Both the position numbers and the translations under genes were made by a program. The notes under the pieces are model-generated. The model made no database searches. It had not been told where the DNA came from and saw nothing but the letters and a program-made list of their open reading frames with translations. A stretch of 64,000 nt of DNA, from positions 2,604,001 through 2,668,000 of the forward strand of contig NC_017586.1 of the NCBI RefSeq assembly GCF_000240165.1. Direction: 5' to 3'. How positions within the stretch are numbered: position 1 is the first letter of the stretch; each line of letters opens with the position of its first letter. Source of the DNA: Streptantibioticus cattleyicolor NRRL 8057 = DSM 46488. Lineage in GTDB: Bacteria; Actinomycetota; Actinomycetes; Streptomycetales; Streptomycetaceae. This document shows, in pieces, positions 59,573 to 64,000 of the stretch.

Positions 59573-60501
59573 TCAAGCGGTCTGTGGGACTTGCTCCGGT
59601 CTCGCCCAGTACGCCTGTTCGTACTCGTCGGGTGGCAGGTAGCCGAGGGCGGAGTGGAGTCGTTCACCGTTGTACCACGCGACCCACTGGAAGACGGCCC
59701 GCTCGACTTCGTCGAAGTCCCGCCACGGGCCCTGATGCTCGATCAGTTCGGCCTTGAATGTGCCATTCAAGGCCTCGGCCATCGCGTTGTCGTACGAATC
59801 GGCGACGGAGCCCACGGACGCGGAGGCGCCGGCCTCGGCCAATCGCTCCGTATAGCGAATGGACACGTATTGCGACCCGCGGTCGCTGTGATGAATGAGG
59901 CCGGCGTCCTTCTTGATCTGCTGCCGCCACAGCGCCATCTCCAGTGCGTCCAGCGGCAGGTCCGTGCGCATGTGGGTGGCGGCCTGCCAGCCCACGATCC
60001 GGCGGGAGTACGCGTCCAGGACGAACGCCACGTAGACCCAGCCCGACCACGTGCGGATGTAGGTCAGGTCCGCCAACCACAGCTGGTTCGGCCGCTCGGC
60101 GGTGAACCGCCGGTTGACCAGATCCGGCGGACGCGGCGCGGTCGGCTCGGGGACCGTGGTGCGACGACGTTGCCCGCGGATGACGCCCTCGATCCCGAGC
60201 TCCCGCATCAGCCGCTCGACCGTGCAGCGGGCCACCGCGTGGCCGGCGCGGACCAGCGCGCGGGTGACCCGGCGGGCGCCGTAGGTGCGGCCGGAGTCCT
60301 CCCACGCGGCTGTGACCAGCGGAATCAGCTCTTCATCACGCAACCGGCGGGCGGACTTCGGTCGCGTCTTGCGCGCGAAGTACGTCGAGGGAGACAAGCC
60401 CAGCACCCGGCAGACGGGATCGACCCCGAGGCCCTTGTCTCGCAGGTGGTCGATCACCTGCTCGGCCTCGTCCGGGGACGGTCGATCTCCTGGGCAAAAA
60501 A
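59573..60501 (-). CDS. IS3 transposase catalytic part (OrfB, via -1 frameshift)
   Basis: The frame is joined to OrfA at the T6 run (60501-60496 on the minus strand), reading FFCPGDRPSPDEAEQVIDHL. HTH_21 region: VCRVLGLSPSTYFARKTRPK. The rve DDE domain shows LADLTYIRTWSGWVYVAFVLD (Asp 1), IHHSDRGSQYVSIRY (Asp 2) and DNAMAEALNGTFKAELI (Glu), with the D-D-35-E spacing. It ends at TGA 59573. Catalyses copy-out/paste-in of the element. All catalytic residues are present, so it is probably active. Confidence 0.92.
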
Positions 60502-60765
60502 CACGCTGGCGGCCTTGAGAATCTCGTTGGCCCGCCTCAACTCGGCATTCTCTTTCCGGAGTTGCTTCAGCTCCTCCAGCTCGGAGCTGGTCAGGCGGTC
60601 GTCGCGCTCGCCGGCGTCGGCCTCGGCCTGGCGAACCCATGACCGCAGGGCCTCCTTGTGGATGCCGAGGTCGCGGGCGACATGCGTCACTGGGCGGCCG
60701 GTCGAGCGGACCTCGCGGACGGCGCGCTCGCGGAGTTCATCGGGGTACTTACGTGGTGCTGGCAC
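60454..60765 (-). CDS. IS3 OrfA (HTH transposase subunit)
   Basis: 103 aa from ATG 60765. HTH_Tnp_1: KYPDELRERAVREVRSTGRP, THVARDLGIHKEALRSWVRQ, then the leucine zipper LEELKQLRKENAELRRANEI and LKAASVFFAQEI. The zero-frame product ends soon after the T6 slippery run; frameshifting to -1 gives the OrfAB transposase. Confidence 0.92.
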   Translation of the reverse strand: MPAPRKYPDELRERAVREVRSTGRPVTHVARDLGIHKEALRSWVRQAEADAGERDDRLTSSELEELKQLRKENAELRRANEILKAASVFFAQEIDRPRTRPSR

Positions 60766-60809
60766 TGCAGGTGGTTCTCCTTACGCCTGGATCGTAACCC
60801 AGGCTTCAA

Positions 60810-60836
60810 GGACTCCACGAAGATCAGTGCAGCTCA
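60810..60836. repeat. IS3 right inverted repeat
   Basis: GGACTCCACGAAGATCAGTG followed by CAGCTCA; complement of the left end with a few mismatches. Confidence 0.8.
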
Positions 60837-60867
60837 CGCACCCCAGATAACCGCAGCGGTCGGGGAA

Positions 60868-60905
60868 TCACACCCGAAGAGGTGACCCGCGCAAGCGCAT
60901 GGTTC
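60868..60905. repeat. Dispersed palindromic repeat, copy B
   Basis: TCACACCCGAAGAGGTGA, then GCGCATGGTTCC and, further on, GACGGACGGGGACG. Most diverged copy; the dyad TCAC...GTGA is retained. It lies just outside the right end of the IS3 element. Confidence 0.5.
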
Positions 60906-61009
60906 CAGGCGCCCCAAGACGGACGGGGACGGGCGGGGCCTCGGGGCGACGGTCGCTTCGAACGCGCGCGGCGGGCGGCGCCGCCAGCGCGGCGGGGGCT
61001 GCGGGGAAG

Positions 61010-61070
61010 TCACCCGAACGAGTGAGCCAGAGCACGCATGGTTTTTCACGTTGCCAGAGGGACGGGGACG
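61010..61070. repeat. Dispersed palindromic repeat, copy C
   Basis: TCACCCGAACGAGTGA (61010-61025) is a near-perfect dyad, then GCACGCATGGTTTTTC and GCCAGAGGGACGGGGACG. The last part overlaps the 3' end of the HTH gene that stops at 61046. Confidence 0.6.
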
Positions 61071-62242
61071 CTCGCGCAGCGGTGGCAGTGGTGGGCGGAG
61101 GAGTTTCGGGGCAGGGGGTCGCGGCAGGAGGTGCATTCGGGGAGGGGGCCGGAGGGGTGGTGGGGGCGGGGAGGTTGGGGCGGAAGAGGGGGTTCGGTGC
61201 GGAGGCGGTGGGTGAGGAGGGCGGCCGGGGAGTGGATGAGGGGTGGGAGGGACGCCGTCAGGGCGGTGTGGAGGGCGGTATCCGGGAGGCCCGACGCGAG
61301 CCATCGCGCGGCCAACGGGGTCAGACGGGCGACGTCGAGGACGCTGAGGCTGAGGCGGGGGTCGTGGCTGCCCAGGTCGGTCAGCAGCGCGGCGGCGCGG
61401 ACGCGTTCCGGCGGCATGGTCACGTCACGCTTCCGGACCCGGACCCGGGTCCGGCCCCCGCTCACGCTCCCGCTCCCGCTCCGGGACGACACCGTGGCGG
61501 AGCCGTCCGCCGGGGCGATCGGGCGGCCCCTCCCCCGCGACGCCCCGCCGCCCCGTTCGCCCCCACGCGTACGGCCCCGCGCGCCGAGCGACGTCCCGAC
61601 GACAGCCACGTCAACTCCCCCGGGCGACAAGGGGACCCGCACGACGCGGCTCGCACGAGCCGACCTCCTCGCGGCGCGCTCACCGGTACGGGAACCTCCG
61701 GACGCCACGGGCTCCGGGCCACGGGCGACCCGGCGGCCGGCGGGCGGGCCGACGCGCTCGCCGGGGGATGCCGCGCGCTCTCGGCTACGGGGACGAACGC
61801 CTCGCTCCACGTGGTTGGGGGTGTTCCCCAACGTCTTCTCCACCTTGGTGGATCCGCCGACGGCCCGAGACGCCGGAGCGCCGAGTGTCGGGATACGGGA
61901 GGTCGGGGCGGTGCCGTGGAAGGCAGCGTCGATGACCGTCGGGTCGGTCAACGGAACGTTGCTCACCAGGACTTGGGTCGTCCAGCGGCCGGAGGCGAGG
62001 TCCTGACGGCGGCGGGTGTGGACGTAGCCTTCCGCTTCGAGTTGGCGGCGGGCGTTGCGGATGGTGGTGCGGCCCTCGGGCATTTTGGCGGCGAGGGAGG
62101 TGAGGGTTTCGCGGGAGCCGTCCGGCAGGGAGAGGGCCCATTGGAGGAGGCGGACGGCGCAGCCGGTCAGGCGGGGGTGGCGGATGAGGTCGTTGGGCGT
62201 CTGCGAAAAGAAGCGGGCAGGCGCGATAGCATGCTTCAACAT
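61046..62242 (-). CDS. HTH-domain protein with disordered middle and C-terminal zinc-finger-like motif
   Basis: 398 aa from ATG 62242, GAGGAG about 11 nt upstream. N-terminal winged HTH (residues 20-95: GCAVRLLQWALSLPDGSRET, LAAKMPEGRTTIRNARRQLE, GYVHTRRRQDLASGRWTTQV) of the replication-initiator/DnaD-like type seen in Streptomyces accessory regions. The central 170 residues are Arg/Ser/Gly-rich and variable. The C-terminus has a helical part and ECTSCRDPLPRNSSAHHCHR with C-x2-C and H-x-C-x2-C, a possible zinc ribbon. It is on the same strand as the DUF397/XRE pair. Function uncertain. Confidence 0.8.
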   Translation of the reverse strand: MLKHAIAPARFFSQTPNDLIRHPRLTGCAVRLLQWALSLPDGSRETLTSLAAKMPEGRTTIRNARRQLEAEGYVHTRRRQDLASGRWTTQVLVSNVPLTDPTVIDAAFHGTAPTSRIPTLGAPASRAVGGSTKVEKTLGNTPNHVERGVRPRSRERAASPGERVGPPAGRRVARGPEPVASGGSRTGERAARRSARASRVVRVPLSPGGVDVAVVGTSLGARGRTRGGERGGGASRGRGRPIAPADGSATVSSRSGSGSVSGGRTRVRVRKRDVTMPPERVRAAALLTDLGSHDPRLSLSVLDVARLTPLAARWLASGLPDTALHTALTASLPPLIHSPAALLTHRLRTEPPLPPQPPRPHHPSGPLPECTSCRDPLPRNSSAHHCHRCASVPVPLAT

Positions 62243-62333
62243 CCCAGGTGCTCCTCTTCAGCACTTGGCGGTGCAGGCCCTCAGGTGGTGTTGCAGCACC
62301 TCTGAGGGCCGTTTGCGGTCTGTGAACGAACGG

Positions 62334-62585
62334 TTACTCTACCGGCGCGGTCGCGGCGAACGAGACGAAGGCGGACCAGGCGTCCGGGGAGAAGGACAGC
62401 GTCGGGCCGGACTTGTCCTTGGAGTCCCGCACGTGAACGGTGGACGGGCACGCCGCCACCTCGACGCAGTTGCCGCCCTGGTCACCGCTGTAGCTCGACT
62501 TGCGCCAGGCAAGGGCTACTTCGACGCAGTTGCCGCCCTGGCTGCCGCTGTAGCTGGACTTGAACCACGCCAGTTCCGTGCTCAT
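62334..62585 (-). CDS. DUF397 protein with internally duplicated domain start
   Basis: 83 aa; DUF397 proteins are usually about 60. The motif LAWFKSSYSGSQGGNCVEVA (residues 5-24) is followed by LAWRKSSYSGDQGGNCVEVA (25-44), a 20-residue, 60-bp tandem duplication (62573-62514 and 62513-62454). It ends VHVRDSKDKSGPTLSFSPDA and WSAFVSF as usual. DUF397 (BldB/AbaA-related) partners with DUF5753 XRE proteins. The start overlaps the XRE stop in ATGA. Confidence 0.9.
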   Translation of the reverse strand: MSTELAWFKSSYSGSQGGNCVEVALAWRKSSYSGDQGGNCVEVAACPSTVHVRDSKDKSGPTLSFSPDAWSAFVSFAATAPVE

Positions 62586-63391
62586 AGTTCCTTCGCCACC
62601 TGTTCGATCAGACGCCTGGACTCTTCGGGGCTGGAAGCCTGTGCGCGGATGATCCCATAGCGCGCGGTCAGGTCGCTGACGATCTCCGGATCTTCGAACA
62701 CCCGGCTGCCATGCTGGCCCTCCACATACGCCAGGTTGCGGCGGTCGTCGGTCTCCAACAGTACGAACGGCCCGTTGAGCCCCGCGTGCGTGTCGCGTTC
62801 CAACCGCATGAGCTGGATCTCGACGTTACGCTGCTCCGATACCTCCAACAACCGCTTCAACTGGGCTCGTTGCACCGCCAGCCCGCCGATCGGCCGCAGG
62901 ATGGTAGCCATCTCCAGGACGAAGCTCAGCACCGGCGCAGGCCTTCGGTCGAAGATCACGTGACGCGCCAGTCGGCCCGCGACCCGTTCCTCGATCTGCT
63001 TGTCGTCCAGCGCCGGGCAATGCGCCGAGAAGACCGCCCGCATGTACTCCTCGGTTTGCAGCAAGCCCGGGATCACATGGTTCTCGTACGTATGGAGAGC
63101 GCGCGCCTTCTTCTCCAACTCCAAGAACTCCAGGAACCACTTCGGGTACGTCTCCCGCGACAGATGCTGCGCCATCTCCATCAGGAGATCTTCCGCCCCG
63201 AACACCTTCCCCGCCTTGAGGATGAACGCCTCGCTCGGCATCCGGTCCCCCGTCTCGATGGCCGCGACCAGCGACTTCGAGTAGTTGGTGAGCGCGCCGA
63301 GTTGTTCCAGGGACAAGCCCGCGCGCAGGCGCAAATACCGTACGCACGAGCCGAACATGCGCAGGTTGCTCGACCCTTGATTGTTGATCAT
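62582..63391 (-). CDS. XRE-family HTH regulator with DUF5753
   Basis: 269 aa from ATG 63391, GGAGG upstream. HTH (residues 12-70): FGSCVRYLRLRAGLSLEQLG, TNYSKSLVAAIETGDRMPSE, FILKAGKVFGAEDLLMEMAQ. DUF5753 follows: KKARALHTYENHVIPGLLQT, EYMRAVFSAHCPALDDKQIE, FVLEMATILRPIGGLAVQRA, and NLAYVEGQHGSRVFEDPEIV. It forms a coupled pair with DUF397; such pairs (WhiJ-like) are abundant regulators of development in Streptomyces, usually opposing each other. Confidence 0.94.
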   Translation of the reverse strand: MINNQGSSNLRMFGSCVRYLRLRAGLSLEQLGALTNYSKSLVAAIETGDRMPSEAFILKAGKVFGAEDLLMEMAQHLSRETYPKWFLEFLELEKKARALHTYENHVIPGLLQTEEYMRAVFSAHCPALDDKQIEERVAGRLARHVIFDRRPAPVLSFVLEMATILRPIGGLAVQRAQLKRLLEVSEQRNVEIQLMRLERDTHAGLNGPFVLLETDDRRNLAYVEGQHGSRVFEDPEIVSDLTARYGIIRAQASSPEESRRLIEQVAKEL

Positions 63392-63430
63392 GCCGACCGC
63401 ACCTCCCCTTTTCGCGTGCGGTCAGGCTAA

Positions 63431-64000
63431 GGGCTGTCCCGTAACTGCTGGTCACGGGTGAGATGATCTGGCTGTGTCTGGTGTGATCACGGCGTCTGAG
63501 CCCTCCTGGATAGCCCCGTTCACTGGGCTGAGCCCGCGCCAGTTCGGCAAGCTGATCACCGCGCTCCGGCGTGAGGGTGTGGACCCGGTGCGCAAGGGTC
63601 GGCCATGGAGCCTGCCGCTGGAGGACCGCGTGCTCCTGATCGCCGCGTACTGGCGGACGAACCTGACCCTGCGCCAACTGGCCCCGCTGTTCGGGGTGTC
63701 CAAGTCGGCGGCCGACCGCATCATCGACCACCTCGGGCCCGCGCTCGCGCTCCAGCAGCGCAAGCGGTTCCGCAAGGACACCGTGCTCATCGTGGACGGC
63801 ACCCTCGTTCCCACCCGTGACCACACCATCGCCGAGCAGTCCAAGAACTACCGGTACTCCACCAACCACCAGGTCGTCATCGACGCCGACACCCGGCTCG
63901 TCGTCGCGGTCGGCCGACCAGTCGCAGGCAACCGCAACGACTGCAAGGCGTGGGAGCTGTCCGGCGCGAAAGACGCCGTCGGCAAGACCACGGTCATCGC
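63431..64000 (+). mobile_element. IS5-type insertion sequence, left part (window ends inside)
   Basis: GGGCTGTCCCGTAACTG at 63431 resembles the terminal repeat of Streptomyces IS5-group elements (IS112-like GGGCTGTCCC ends), and the transposase starts 43 bp inside. The right end lies beyond the window, so completeness and target duplication are unknown. Confidence 0.75.
63474..64000 (+). CDS. IS5-family transposase, N-terminal part
   Basis: GTG 63474; 175 codons to the edge. The HTH-like N-domain LSPRQFGKLITALRREGVDP and VLLIAAYWRTNLTLRQLAPL, LFGVSKSAADRIIDHLGPAL, is followed by the first catalytic Asp in VLIVDGTLVPTRDHTIAEQS and KNYRYSTNHQVVIDADTRLV. This is the DDE_Tnp_4 pattern of IS5/IS112-like elements. 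The frame has no stop in the window. Confidence 0.88.
   Translation, partial: MSGVITASEPSWIAPFTGLSPRQFGKLITALRREGVDPVRKGRPWSLPLEDRVLLIAAYWRTNLTLRQLAPLFGVSKSAADRIIDHLGPALALQQRKRFRKDTVLIVDGTLVPTRDHTIAEQSKNYRYSTNHQVVIDADTRLVVAVGRPVAGNRNDCKAWELSGAKDAVGKTTVI

Larger units (their letters stand above)
59534..60836 (-). mobile_element. IS3-family insertion sequence, complete, 1303 bp
   Basis: The ends are imperfect inverted repeats of about 27 bp: TGAGCTGC-CCC-GACTTTCGT on the left, and on the right the complement of TGAGCTGC-ACT-GATCTTCGT, both closing with GAGTCC. TGA...TCA termini are standard for IS3. OrfA and orfB are intact in relation to each other by -1 frameshift. No matching 3-4 bp target duplication is seen (TTG left, CGC right), so one flank has probably been rearranged. 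Confidence 0.88.

Overview
The window is high-GC actinobacterial DNA with Streptomyces gene content. It carries msiK, the phoU/phoR-phoP pair, carD-ispD-ispF-cysS-rlmB, mshA, a SpoIIE-type phosphatase with a receiver domain, a DUF397/XRE pair and WXG100-type proteins. GTG starts are common, and third codon positions are nearly always G or C. From memory, the order msiK ... rlmB, cysS, ispF, ispD, carD, phoP, phoR, phoU ... mshA matches the S. coelicolor core around SCO4240-SCO4204. The source is therefore a Streptomyces or close relative, and most of 13-41 kb is conserved core chromosome.

Layout. 0-12 kb: an oxidoreductase tail, a lytic transglycosylase, a lipoprotein esterase, a large LuxR-type ATPase regulator divergent from a SnoaL-like protein, an MFS exporter, a divergent MreB-like protein with a membrane partner, a secreted hydrolase and an orphan WXG100-like gene. 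12-16 kb: a dTDP-glucose dehydratase-like gene, tRNA-Thr, msiK with a DasR-like operator, and two small genes with leaderless-type promoters. 16-23.5 kb (mostly minus strand): a DoxX protein, rlmB, cysS, a PPOX-fold protein, ispF, ispD and carD. 24-29.5 kb: two lipoproteins and the phosphate regulon core (phoP-phoR divergent from phoU, PHO boxes, and a Cys-rich metallothionein-like gene with its own PHO-like repeats). 29.5-41 kb: a two-gene insertion between duplicated terminators, gpmA, an MFS gene, a YbjN protein, mshA, a methyltransferase, NlpC/P60, a PP2C phosphatase, DUF2516, and an XRE/HbhA-like pair.

41-54 kb is more variable. It holds a complete arsenic island (arsR-acr3-arsC divergent from arsI), a TetR gene, a DUF2079 membrane protein and an asd-dapA operon. 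Next come three adjacent genes each broken by one lesion: an NmrA-like gene (TAG), a flavodoxin-like gene (frameshift) and a LysR gene (TGA). They are followed by an intact SDR/LysR pair around a palindromic operator.

54-64 kb is accessory DNA. Its centre is a minus-strand WXG100 polymorphic-toxin operon: a decayed small partner gene, a 500-aa toxin candidate, a 177-aa gene overlapping it by ATGA (immunity candidate), a 98-aa gene, a frameshifted small gene, and a second 177-aa paralogue. Upstream lie an IS3-family element inserted in a truncated gene, copies of a palindromic repeat, an HTH protein, a DUF397/XRE pair with an internally duplicated DUF397 domain, and the start of an IS5-type element cut by the window end. 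The toxin/immunity locus is the best candidate for an undescribed system here.
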